From the NCBI RefSeq assembly GCF_004348445.1, contig NZ_SMKV01000002.1, positions 218,870 through 282,869 of the forward strand: a stretch of 64,000 nt of DNA, read 5' to 3'. Below are positions 8,903 through 16,782 of this stretch, in pieces. Origin of the DNA: Saccharopolyspora aridisoli (GTDB taxonomy: Bacteria > Actinomycetota > Actinomycetes > Mycobacteriales > Pseudonocardiaceae). The first letter of the stretch is position 1. Each line of letters opens with the position of its first letter. Under the pieces are notes generated by a model. The model was given only the letters and a program-made list of their open reading frames with translations. It was not told the origin of the DNA and ran no database searches. The translations under genes and the position numbers were made by a program.

Positions 8903-10414
8903 CTAGCTGGTGACGGAGCCGCCGTTGGCGACGTCGCCCTCCTTGCCCAGGCGCGAGTGCGACCGGCCGTAGAGGAAGTAGATCACCACACCGGCGATCA
9001 TCCAGATCAGGAACCGGACCCAGGTCAGGGCGGTCAGGTTCAGCATCAGCCACAGGCAGGACAGGATCGCCAGGATCGGCACGAGCGGCACCAGCGGGGC
9101 GCGGAAGCCGCGCGGCAGGTCCGGACGGGTCCGCCGGAGCACGATCACACCCAGCGAGACCAGGATGAACGCGAACAGCGTGCCGACGTTGACCATCTCC
9201 TCCAGCTTGTCCGCCGGGAAGAAGGCCGCCGCCAGGACGACCACGACGCCGACCAGGACCGTCGCGCGCACCGGGGTTCCGGCGGTGGAGGTCTTGGCCA
9301 AGCTCTTCGGCATCAGGCCGTCACGGGACATCGCGAACAGCACGCGGGTCTGGCCCAGCAGCAGCACCATGACCACAGTGGTCAGACCGGCCAGCGCGCC
9401 GAAGGAGATGATCGCCGCCGCCCAGGTCACGCCGTGCTGCGCGAACGCGGTGGCCAGCGTCGCCCGGGTGCCGTCCTCAGTGGTCGCCAGGTCGGTGTAG
9501 GGCACCATGCCGGTGACGACCAGCGCGACCGCGACGTAGAGGACCGTGACGATCGCGAGGCTGCCCAGGATGCCGCGCGGGGCGTTCTTCTGGGGATTCT
9601 TGGTCTCCTCCGCGGTGGTCGCGACGATGTCGAAACCGATGAACGCGAAGAACACCAGCGAGGCACCGGCCAGCAGGCCGAACATGCCGTAGGTGCTGGT
9701 CTGACCGCCGAGCATCAGCGACAGCAGGGACTGCTCGATCGCCGGGCTGTCCTCAGTGGCCTGCTCGGCCGGCGGGATGAACGGCGTGTAGTTGTCGGCG
9801 TTGATGTAGGCGAGGCCGACCACGATCACCAGCAGCACGACGGCCACCTTGACGATGGTGATGACCAACGACACCCGCGCGGAGAGCTTCGTGCCGACCG
9901 CCAGCAGCGTGGACAGCACCGCGACCAGCAGCAGCGCGCCCCAGTCGAACTGGAGCGGCCCGAGCGGCAGCGAGGTGGGCACGCTGAGCCCGATCAACTG
10001 CAGGACCTCTTCGAGGTACACCGACCAGCCCTTGGAGACGGCCGCGGCGGCGACCGCGAACTCCAGGATCAGGTCCCAGCCGATGATCCAGGCGATGAAC
10101 TCGCCGAAGGTCGCGTAGGAGTAGGTGTAGGCACTACCGGCGACCGGCACCGTCGAGGCGAACTCGGCGTAGCACAGCGCGGCGAGCCCGCAGGCGATCG
10201 CGGAGAGCACGAAGGCCAGCGACACCGAAGGGCCGGAGACGTCACCCGCCGTACGTGCCGCGAGCGTGAAGATGCCGGCACCGATCACGACCGATACGCC
10301 GAAGACGATCAGGTCCCACGTGCCCAGGTTCTTGCGTAGTTTTGTGTCCGGCTCGTCGGTGTCGAGAATGGATTGCTCTACCGACTTGGTTCGCCACAGC
10401 CCAGTGCCTGGCAC
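8903..10414 (-). CDS. APC-family amino-acid permease (cationic amino-acid transporter type)
   Basis: This is a 503-residue secondary transporter. The core has about twelve to thirteen hydrophobic helices. The first contains the APC glycine motif GAGIFTLAA, followed by YAEFASTVPVAGSAYTYSYATFGE, typical of CAT/YfnA permeases. The loop FIGFDIVATTAEETKNP between helices 6 and 7 is another hallmark. The start is set at the GTG at 10414, which follows GAGGAGG; an upstream in-frame start lacks such a site. A homologous permease lies between tmk and manA in M. tuberculosis (Rv3253c), so context supports orthology. Substrate specificity is not visible from sequence. Confidence 0.9.
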   Translation of the reverse strand: MPGTGLWRTKSVEQSILDTDEPDTKLRKNLGTWDLIVFGVSVVIGAGIFTLAARTAGDVSGPSVSLAFVLSAIACGLAALCYAEFASTVPVAGSAYTYSYATFGEFIAWIIGWDLILEFAVAAAAVSKGWSVYLEEVLQLIGLSVPTSLPLGPLQFDWGALLLVAVLSTLLAVGTKLSARVSLVITIVKVAVVLLVIVVGLAYINADNYTPFIPPAEQATEDSPAIEQSLLSLMLGGQTSTYGMFGLLAGASLVFFAFIGFDIVATTAEETKNPQKNAPRGILGSLAIVTVLYVAVALVVTGMVPYTDLATTEDGTRATLATAFAQHGVTWAAAIISFGALAGLTTVVMVLLLGQTRVLFAMSRDGLMPKSLAKTSTAGTPVRATVLVGVVVVLAAAFFPADKLEEMVNVGTLFAFILVSLGVIVLRRTRPDLPRGFRAPLVPLVPILAILSCLWLMLNLTALTWVRFLIWMIAGVVIYFLYGRSHSRLGKEGDVANGGSVTS

Positions 10415-10532
10415 TGTCGCCTCCTCATCAAGTCCCAAGTGTCGCGGGGTGGAACGCACCCTAACGTGCTCGTGTCGCTCCAGGTAACGGTCGACTAGTG
10501 TTCGCCACAGTTTTCGTTAACCCGTTGTGATG

Positions 10533-10549
10533 ACAAGACGGTGTCTTGT
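10533..10549 (-). terminator. Hairpin just downstream of the CDF gene
   Basis: A perfect 7-bp stem ACAAGAC / GTCTTGT with a 3-nt loop begins one base after the stop codon of the cation transporter (on the minus strand). A second strong hairpin (CCGTGGCCG / CGGCCACGG) overlaps the last codons of that gene. Together they probably terminate its transcription before the permease gene. Confidence 0.5.
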
Positions 10550-10550
10550 G

Positions 10551-11474
10551 TCAGGCCGTGGCCGTCCGGCCACGGTCGAGGTCCGGTTCCAGGTAGATCA
10601 GACGAGCGGCCGGAACGCTCGCTCGAATTCGCTTCTCCGCACCATCGATCTCGGCGGCCACTTCCGCAACCGAGAGGGACTCGGTGAAGGAGATCTTCGC
10701 GGCGATCAGCAGCTCGTCGGGCCCGAGGTACTGGGTGCGGATGTGGATGACGCGCTCCACCCGCTCGGACTCCAACTGGCCGACGATCTCGTCGAGCACG
10801 TCGCGGTTCGCGCCCTCGCCGATGAGCAGGCTCTTGGTCTCCACGATCAGCACCACCGCGATCACCCCGAGCAGCACACCGATGCACACGGTGCCGATGC
10901 CGTCGAAGATCGCGTTGCCGGTCAGCACCGTCAGGCCGACACCGCCGAGCGCCAGCACCAGGCCGACCAGCGCGCCGAGGTCCTCCAGCAGCACCACCGG
11001 GAGCTCGGGGGTCTTGGACTGGCGGATGAACTGCCACCAGCTCAACTCACCCTTGACCGCGCGCGATTCCTTGATGGCCGTGCGGAAGCTGTAGGTCTCC
11101 AGGCCGATCGCGATCACCAGGATGAGCACCGCCACCCACGCCGATTCCAGCGGCTCCGGGTGCTCGATCTTGTGGCTGCCCTCGTAGAGCGCGAACACCG
11201 AACCCAGCGTGAACAGCATCAGCGCCACGACGAACGAGTAGAAGTACCGGTCCCGGCCGTAGCCGAACGGGTGCTCCTCGGTGGCCTTGCGCCGCGAGGT
11301 CCTCTGACCGAGCAGCAGCAGCCCCTGGTTCGAGGTGTCAGCGAGCGAGTGCACCGACTCCGCCAGCATCGACGACGAACCGGTGAACAGGAATCCACCG
11401 AACTTGGCCACCGCGATTCCCGCGTTGGCCACCAATGCGGCGAGGATGGCCTTGGTCCCGCCCCCTGCTGACAC
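10551..11474 (-). CDS. Cation diffusion facilitator (CDF) family transporter
   Basis: This is a 307-residue inner-membrane divalent-cation/proton antiporter with about five or six hydrophobic helices and a C-terminal cytoplasmic dimerisation domain. Helix 2 carries the metal-site pattern AESVHSLADTSNQ (His42 and Asp46). The equivalent helix-5 site reads LLEDLGALVG, so the second HxxxD is replaced by Glu-Asp. This resembles the ZnT9-like branch rather than classical zinc exporters. The conserved HPFGYGRDRYFYSF loop is present. The GTG start follows AGGAGGAG. It lies between manA and the permease; metal specificity is uncertain. Confidence 0.88.
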   Translation of the reverse strand: MSAGGGTKAILAALVANAGIAVAKFGGFLFTGSSSMLAESVHSLADTSNQGLLLLGQRTSRRKATEEHPFGYGRDRYFYSFVVALMLFTLGSVFALYEGSHKIEHPEPLESAWVAVLILVIAIGLETYSFRTAIKESRAVKGELSWWQFIRQSKTPELPVVLLEDLGALVGLVLALGGVGLTVLTGNAIFDGIGTVCIGVLLGVIAVVLIVETKSLLIGEGANRDVLDEIVGQLESERVERVIHIRTQYLGPDELLIAAKISFTESLSVAEVAAEIDGAEKRIRASVPAARLIYLEPDLDRGRTATA

Positions 11475-11551
11475 GATCTCCTCCTTGCGATCCGGCTGCG
11501 ATGTCGGGAGGAATCTACCGGGTGTCCGGCTTGATCAGGGGCGGAGTGGAC

Positions 11552-12829
11552 CTAACCGTTGTGCGAGATCGCTCTCGAGAAGGACCCGGCCGCAGCTCGG
11601 AAGACCTGGGCCTGCCCGTCCGGATCCAATTCGGCCGGACGGACTTCCACCGCCGGGTCGCTGGCGGCGAGCCACACCGAGTGGCCCCGGTGCAGGACCA
11701 GTTCGCGCGGCAGCGATCCGTTGCCCGGGTGACCGCTGATCAGGCGGACGCTTCCCTTGGTGCACAGCAGTATCTGCGGACCGGGCGAATCCAGGTGGAC
11801 GGTTCCGGACTCGGCCGGGGTCCAGTCCAACCGGGACAGCTCGAACTCGTCGGCCGGGGTGCGGTAGGCCGTCAGGTTGGCGTCCAGCGACTCGCCCTTG
11901 AGAACCCGCATGTCCCCGCACGAGAAGTCCAGGACCTTCAGCAGTTCCGGCACGTCCACGTGCTTGGGCGTCAGGCCGCAGCGCAGGATGTTGTCCGAGT
12001 TGGCGAGGATCTCGATGCCGGTGCCGTGCAGGTAGGCGTGCAGGTTGCCTGCGGGGAGGAAGATCGCTTCGCCTGGCTGCAGCACGAGCCGGTTCAGCAG
12101 CAGGCTCGCCAGCACTCCCGCGTCGTGCGGGTACTCCTCGCCCAGCTCCAGCACCGTGCGGCACTCCAGGGCGAACTCGCCGCGCTCCCTGACGTGCGCG
12201 ACGCAGGCGTCCAGCAGCTCCGGCAGCACGTCCCGCAGGTAGTGCTCCGGCAGCGTGATCCAGGTCGTGAACAGCGCCCGCAGACCGCTGGCGTCCGGTT
12301 GTGCGGCCAGCAACTCGCGGTGCGCGCGCAGGCTGGGCACGTCCAGCGCGTCGAGCAGCCGAACGGTGCGCTGCGCCTCGCGGAACCCGGCGAGCGCGTG
12401 GAACTCGGTGAGCGCGCAGATCAGCTCGGGCTTGGCCGTCGGGTCCGGGTAGTTGCGGTTGGGCGCGTTGCGCGCGATCCCGGCCCGCTCCTCCCGGGAG
12501 AAGCCTTCGGCGGCCTGTTCGGCGGAGGGGTGGGCCTGCAGGCTCAGCGGCTCGTCGGCCGCGAGGACCTTCAGCAGGAACGGCAGTCTGCCGCCCCAGC
12601 GGCGCACGCACTCGTCGCCCAGGTGGTGCGCAGGTTCGGAGTCCAGCAGCGACAGCAGCGATACCTCGTCCCCGCCGGGCCGCAGCACCCGCGACGGGTC
12701 ACCGGGGTGAGCGCCCATCCACAGCTCGGCTTCCGGGTGCGGGGTGGGGACGGGCCGACCGAGCAGATCCGCAATAGCGGTGCGCGAGCCCCAGGCGTAG
12801 GGGCGCACCGCGTTTCGCAGTAGCTCCAC
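11552..12829 (-). CDS. manA: Mannose-6-phosphate isomerase (class I)
   Basis: The enzyme interconverts fructose-6-phosphate and mannose-6-phosphate, the entry to GDP-mannose for glycolipids and glycoproteins. The 425-residue protein shows the metal-binding cupin motifs: LSLQAHPS (residues near 95), HPEAELWMGAHPGDPS, and the active-site region FLPAGNLHAYLHGTGIEILANSDN. Start GTG at 12829 (VELLRNAVRPYAWGS) matches the N-terminus of mycobacterial ManA; an upstream in-frame GTG would add 16 residues. It is followed by cation and amino-acid transport genes and preceded by the TobH-like gene, as in M. tuberculosis. Confidence 0.94.
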   Translation of the reverse strand: MELLRNAVRPYAWGSRTAIADLLGRPVPTPHPEAELWMGAHPGDPSRVLRPGGDEVSLLSLLDSEPAHHLGDECVRRWGGRLPFLLKVLAADEPLSLQAHPSAEQAAEGFSREERAGIARNAPNRNYPDPTAKPELICALTEFHALAGFREAQRTVRLLDALDVPSLRAHRELLAAQPDASGLRALFTTWITLPEHYLRDVLPELLDACVAHVRERGEFALECRTVLELGEEYPHDAGVLASLLLNRLVLQPGEAIFLPAGNLHAYLHGTGIEILANSDNILRCGLTPKHVDVPELLKVLDFSCGDMRVLKGESLDANLTAYRTPADEFELSRLDWTPAESGTVHLDSPGPQILLCTKGSVRLISGHPGNGSLPRELVLHRGHSVWLAASDPAVEVRPAELDPDGQAQVFRAAAGSFSRAISHNG

Positions 12830-12927
12830 AGTCGTTCTCGCTTCCTCGTTCTCGCGCTTGCTCGTCCGGCCGAGCACACCTCGCCGGGCGGGCGTGCGGC
12901 ATCGGAGGGTTCTCGGTGCGGCTCGCC

Positions 12928-14007
12928 TCAGCTCATGGCCAGGGCCGGCCAGCCCGGGCCGTTGAGGGTGCCCGCGGCCAAGCCGAGGTACACGGCGGCC
13001 AGGTCGAACCGGGCGGCCAGGACCGCCGCGCGCAGGAGCGGGTCAGCGCGCACCGTGTCCCCCGGTACGACCACGTCGGCACCGGGCAGGTCCCGCGCAG
13101 CGGACCGTTCGAACACCTCCCCCTGGTCGTTGTGGTGCGTGCTGATCAGGAAGGCCCTCAGCTGCGCCCCCGGCTCGTCCTCGGGGTCGGCGAAGATGTC
13201 GGCCTTGGAGCCGGCGGAAGCGGCGGCGTGGTGGAGCGCGCGCTGCACGACCGCGTGCGGGTACTCGGCGACGTGGGCGGGAACGCCCGCGTGCGCGCCG
13301 AGCGCGAACGCACCGTGACCAGCCACGGCGGCAGCGATGGGGCCCAGGCCCCACAGCAGCGGGGTGCGGTCGGCCATCCGCAGCGCCAGCGACTTGGCCG
13401 GGTTGCTCAGCGACTCGTGACCGGGGTGGGCGCGCTCGGCTTCCCGGTCCAGCTCTTCGGCGAGCTCCTCGGTGTCGAAGTCCAGCAGGCCCAGGGCTCG
13501 GAAGGTGCTGATCCCGGACGCGAAGATGTAGGCGAACGCGAGCGCGGGCGGCACCGGTACGCGCGGCACCAGGACCTTCGCGCGGCCCGCTCCAGCGGCG
13601 GCGACCGGACCTTCGGAGGGCACCGCGAGCACGACGCTGGCGGTGCGGCGGCAGGCGGTTGCCACGGATTCGGCGAGCGCGACGTCACCGACGTCGTCGG
13701 TGTGGGCGAACACGACGTCCAGCGCACCCACCCAGGACGGCAGCTCGTCGGAGATCACGACCGGGACCGGGCAGCGGGCACCGGTCAGCGCGACCAGCAG
13801 GTCCGCCACGATCGTGGACACGCCGGGCCTGGTCAGCAGCACGACCGCGCGTGGGCGGCCGTCGGCCAGGTCATCGAGGCCGACTTCGGCCGCGGTTTCG
13901 GCGGTGGCGCGCACCTGCGCACCGGAGAGCGCGGCCAGCCTCAGCAAGCCGCCGGAATCGACGTCGGCCAGCCTGGCCGGGTCGTCGAGGAGACTGTCGT
14001 CCAGCAC
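12928..14007 (-). CDS. SIS-domain protein (TobH / phosphosugar-isomerase-like, Rv3256c type)
   Basis: This is a 359-residue cytoplasmic protein. The family is annotated as bifunctional phosphoglucose/phosphomannose isomerase-like or TobH, but no activity is established for this actinobacterial branch. Visible: a Rossmann-like SIS fold with VVISDELPSWVGALDVVFAHTDDVGDVA in the first half and a second half with NPAKSLALRMADRTPLLWG. Position between manA and manB and the Trm112-like gene is the same as Rv3256c. The start is ATG or GTG at 14007, eight bases from the upstream stop, so it is probably coupled to the neighbouring gene. Confidence 0.82.
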   Translation of the reverse strand: MLDDSLLDDPARLADVDSGGLLRLAALSGAQVRATAETAAEVGLDDLADGRPRAVVLLTRPGVSTIVADLLVALTGARCPVPVVISDELPSWVGALDVVFAHTDDVGDVALAESVATACRRTASVVLAVPSEGPVAAAGAGRAKVLVPRVPVPPALAFAYIFASGISTFRALGLLDFDTEELAEELDREAERAHPGHESLSNPAKSLALRMADRTPLLWGLGPIAAAVAGHGAFALGAHAGVPAHVAEYPHAVVQRALHHAAASAGSKADIFADPEDEPGAQLRAFLISTHHNDQGEVFERSAARDLPGADVVVPGDTVRADPLLRAAVLAARFDLAAVYLGLAAGTLNGPGWPALAMS

Positions 14008-14014
14008 CGGCGCT

Positions 14015-14230
14015 TCACCCCTCCCCGGCGCCGCCGGGAGACCCGCCCCCGACGGCTTCTTCCAGCAACAGCACCGGAATGCCGTCCCGCACCGGGAAAC
14101 CGCGGCCGCAGGAAGCGCAGGTCAGGTAGTCGGCCTGCGCGTCGTCGGCCAAGCCGGGCCGCAGCGCGCCGTGCTGCTCGCACGGGCAGGCCAGGATCTC
14201 CAGCAACTGCGCTTCCAGGTCAACGGCCAC
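14015..14230 (-). CDS. Trm112-like zinc-binding small protein
   Basis: This is a 71-residue protein with the Trm112/UPF0434 pattern: LLEILACPC near the N-terminus, then DYLTCASCGRGFPVRDGIPVLL. Four cysteines in two pairs would bind zinc. Relatives activate methyltransferases in eukaryotes and archaea; the bacterial partner is unknown. The GTG at 14230 is chosen because GGGGAGGA precedes it; a longer reading would add 14 residues without a site. It lies between manB and the TobH-like gene and is presumably co-transcribed. Confidence 0.85.
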   Translation of the reverse strand: MAVDLEAQLLEILACPCEQHGALRPGLADDAQADYLTCASCGRGFPVRDGIPVLLLEEAVGGGSPGGAGEG

Positions 14231-14288
14231 GTCTTCCTCCCCAACTCGCGCGCTTCGGCGAGTGTCGCCCATCAGTGTCGACGCCGGT

Positions 14289-15638
14289 TCATCCGCGGAT
14301 GACCGCGAGCACCTCGTCGCGCAGCGCGGTCATGACCTCAGTGTCCCTCGCCTCGACGTTGAGCCGGAGCAGCGGTTCGGTGTTGGACGGGCGCAGGTTG
14401 AACCACGATCCGTCCGACAGCTCCACGGTAAGCCCGTCGAGCTCGTCTACAGAAGCGCCATTCCGGTCACCGAAGGTGTCGGCGACGGCGCGCATGCGGG
14501 CCTGCTGGTCGTCGACCGTGGAATTGATCTCGCCGCTGGCCTCGTAGCGGGAGTAGTCGGCCATCAGTTCCGACAGCGGCGCGTCCTGGCCCCCGAGGGC
14601 GGCCAGCACGTGCAGTGCGGCCAGCATCCCGGAGTCGGCGCGCCAGAAGTCGCGGAAGTAGTAGTGCGCCGAGTGCTCGCCGCCGAAGATGGCCCCGGTC
14701 TCGGCCATCGTCTGCTTGATGAACGAGTGGCCGACGCGGGTGCGCACCGGCTTGCCGCCGAGCTCGGAGACGATCTCCGGCACGGCCTTGGAGGTGATCA
14801 GGTTGTGGATGATCGTCCCGCCGGGCTCCTTGGCCAGCTCGCGGGCGGCGACCAGCGCGGTGATCGCGCTCGGGGTCACCGGTTGGGCGCGCTCATCGAC
14901 CACGAAGCAGCGGTCGGCGTCGCCGTCGAAGGCCAGGCCGGCGTCCGCTCCGACCTCGCGGACCTTGGCCTGCAGGTCGACGATGTTGGCCGGGTCCAGC
15001 GGGTTGGCCTCGTGGTTCGGGAAGGAGCCGTCGAGCTCGAAGTACATCGGCACGAGTTCGACCGGCAGGTCGGCGAACACGGTGGGCACGGTGTGCCCGC
15101 CCATGCCGTTCCCCGCATCGACGACGATCTTGAGCGGACGGATGCCGCGCAGCTTCACCAGGTCGAGCAGGTAGGCCGAGTAGTCGACGACCATGTCGCG
15201 CTCGCTGGTCGACCCCTTGGCACCGAGGAACTCCGGCACGCCATGACCGACCAGTTCGCGGATCTCGGACAGGCCGCTGTCCTGGCCGACGGGCGTTGCG
15301 CCCGCGCGGCAGAGCTTGATGCCGTTGTACTGGGCCGGGTTGTGGCTGGCGGTGAACATCGCGCCCGGCAGCTCCAACTTGCCGGAGGCGAAGTAGAGCA
15401 TGTCGGTGCTGGCCAGCCCGATGTTGATGACGTCGACGCCCTGGCCGGTGACGCCATCGGCGAACGCCTGCGCCAATCCGGGCGAGGAGTCCCGCATGTC
15501 ATGACCGATCACCACGGCCGGTCCGCCGACCAGTCTGGTGAACGCCGCTCCGATCTCCCGCACGACGTCGGCATCAATGCCTTCACCGACCACTCCGCGG
15601 ATGTCGTAAGCCTTGACGATCCCCGACAGGTCCCGCAC
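14289..15638 (-). CDS. manB: Phosphomannomutase / phosphoglucomutase
   Basis: The enzyme converts mannose-6-phosphate to mannose-1-phosphate, supplying ManC for GDP-mannose. The 449-residue alpha-D-phosphohexomutase has the phosphoserine loop FTASHNP (Ser98), the metal loop DGDADR, the sugar-binding GEHSAHYYF, and the C-terminal phosphate-binding RPSNTEPLLR. Start GTG at 15638 follows GGGGAGGA and gives VRDLSGIVKAYDIRG, the usual family N-terminus. The gene heads the manB / Trm112 / TobH / manA run on the minus strand. Confidence 0.94.
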   Translation of the reverse strand: MRDLSGIVKAYDIRGVVGEGIDADVVREIGAAFTRLVGGPAVVIGHDMRDSSPGLAQAFADGVTGQGVDVINIGLASTDMLYFASGKLELPGAMFTASHNPAQYNGIKLCRAGATPVGQDSGLSEIRELVGHGVPEFLGAKGSTSERDMVVDYSAYLLDLVKLRGIRPLKIVVDAGNGMGGHTVPTVFADLPVELVPMYFELDGSFPNHEANPLDPANIVDLQAKVREVGADAGLAFDGDADRCFVVDERAQPVTPSAITALVAARELAKEPGGTIIHNLITSKAVPEIVSELGGKPVRTRVGHSFIKQTMAETGAIFGGEHSAHYYFRDFWRADSGMLAALHVLAALGGQDAPLSELMADYSRYEASGEINSTVDDQQARMRAVADTFGDRNGASVDELDGLTVELSDGSWFNLRPSNTEPLLRLNVEARDTEVMTALRDEVLAVIRG

Positions 15639-15742
15639 GCTGCATCCTCCCCGGTTCCCAACCAACGTGGTTGGCAGCCTACCGGCGATCGGCATGTCGT
15701 TGGCAGCATCCGGTTTGACCAGAGCTGTTCGTCACGATCTGT

Positions 15743-16111
15743 TCACTCGTCCACGGGGTCGGGCAGCGCCCGCAGGTGCGCGCGACGACCGCCCCCCGGG
15801 GCGCTGACCTGCGGCTCCACCGGCCTGTCCGGTCTGCCCGCTTCGCGCACGGCCTCGGCCAGCGCGGTCAGGTCGTCATCCGACGGGGTCGGTGGCGCGA
15901 ACTCGCCTTCGTGCCGGACGACCTCCCAGCCGTTGGGAACGGTGAGCCGCAGCGCGTGCGCCTCGCAGAGGTCGTAGCTGTGGGGTTCGGCATAGGTGGC
16001 CAGCGGTCCGACGACCGCGGTCGAGTCCGCATAGGCATAAGTGAGCGTGGCGACGGCCGGGTTGACACACCCGGTCCGCGAGCACCGCCTCACGCTCCGC
16101 ACGCCACGCAC
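15743..16111 (-). CDS. DUF3499 family protein
   Basis: This is a 122-residue conserved actinobacterial protein of unknown function. It has an N-terminal CSRTGC motif and, later, DLCEAHALRL, giving Cys/His positions that could bind a metal. The core TLTYAYADSTAVVGPLATYAEPHSYDLC is characteristic of DUF3499. The start is the GTG at 16111, seven bases after AGGAGG. It lies next to manB, as does Rv3258c in M. tuberculosis. The C-terminal third is charged and variable. Confidence 0.85.
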   Translation of the reverse strand: MRGVRSVRRCSRTGCVNPAVATLTYAYADSTAVVGPLATYAEPHSYDLCEAHALRLTVPNGWEVVRHEGEFAPPTPSDDDLTALAEAVREAGRPDRPVEPQVSAPGGGRRAHLRALPDPVDE

Positions 16112-16308
16112 GATAGCGCCTCCTGTCCACCTCGCGGCGCAGGCACGCGGAATCTCCCTCACGAGCCACGCCGAACACCAGTTTCCACCCTGCCTGCCGC
16201 CGAGTTGTCGGGGTGTCTGCTCACGGCGAACAGGCAGTCGCGATCACCACCGGAAATCCCCCGCGCCGGTTGTCCCGGCAAGGGTCGCCGAGGGCGTACC
16301 CTCAGCCC

Positions 16309-16782
16309 GTGGTGACCGCACGTGGATCTCGGCGTCGAACCCGCTACCGGCGGGATCGGCGCGGCCGTGGCCTGCGCGGACCGCTGTACCCCTCCTCGGT
16401 CCCGGTCTCGCGCAGCCGTTCGCAGCGCTTCGACGCGCTGGTGCTGGAAGCGCTGGAACCCATCGAGCAGCGCTGGCACGCCGAACTGACCCAGCTCGAT
16501 GTGGCAGTCGACGAGGTACCGGAGATCAACAACACCGCTCCGGAGAAGGTGACCTGGGGCGATGACGTCGTCGTCGACGCCAACGTCCCGCTCGCCCGGC
16601 TCGTCCCGGCCGGCGTGGACAAACGTGGCCTGCCCACGCGCGCCCGCATCGTGCTCTACCGCAGGCCGCTGGAAGCCCGCGCTCGCGACGGCACGGACAT
16701 GGCCGACCTGCTGCACGACGTCCTCGTCGAGCAGGTCGCGACCTACCTGGGACTGGACCCGGACGTCATCGAGGGGCAGTGA
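16309..16782 (+). CDS. Zincin-like metallopeptidase family protein (Rv3259 type)
   Basis: This 157-residue protein belongs by context and pattern to the actinobacterial zincin-like family near whiB. Visible: a basic N-terminus, PVSRSRSQRFDALVLEALEPIE, IVLYRRPLEARA, and DMADLLHDVLVEQVATYLGLDPDVIEG at the C-terminus. The position expected for HExxH reads HDVLVEQ, so the second Glu/His pair of a classical zinc protease is not intact and peptidase activity is doubtful. Two adjacent GTG codons (16309 and 16312) can start the gene. Its 3' end overlaps the convergent membrane-protein gene by 17 bases. Confidence 0.72.
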   Translation: MVTARGSRRRTRYRRDRRGRGLRGPLYPSSVPVSRSRSQRFDALVLEALEPIEQRWHAELTQLDVAVDEVPEINNTAPEKVTWGDDVVVDANVPLARLVPAGVDKRGLPTRARIVLYRRPLEARARDGTDMADLLHDVLVEQVATYLGLDPDVIEGQ

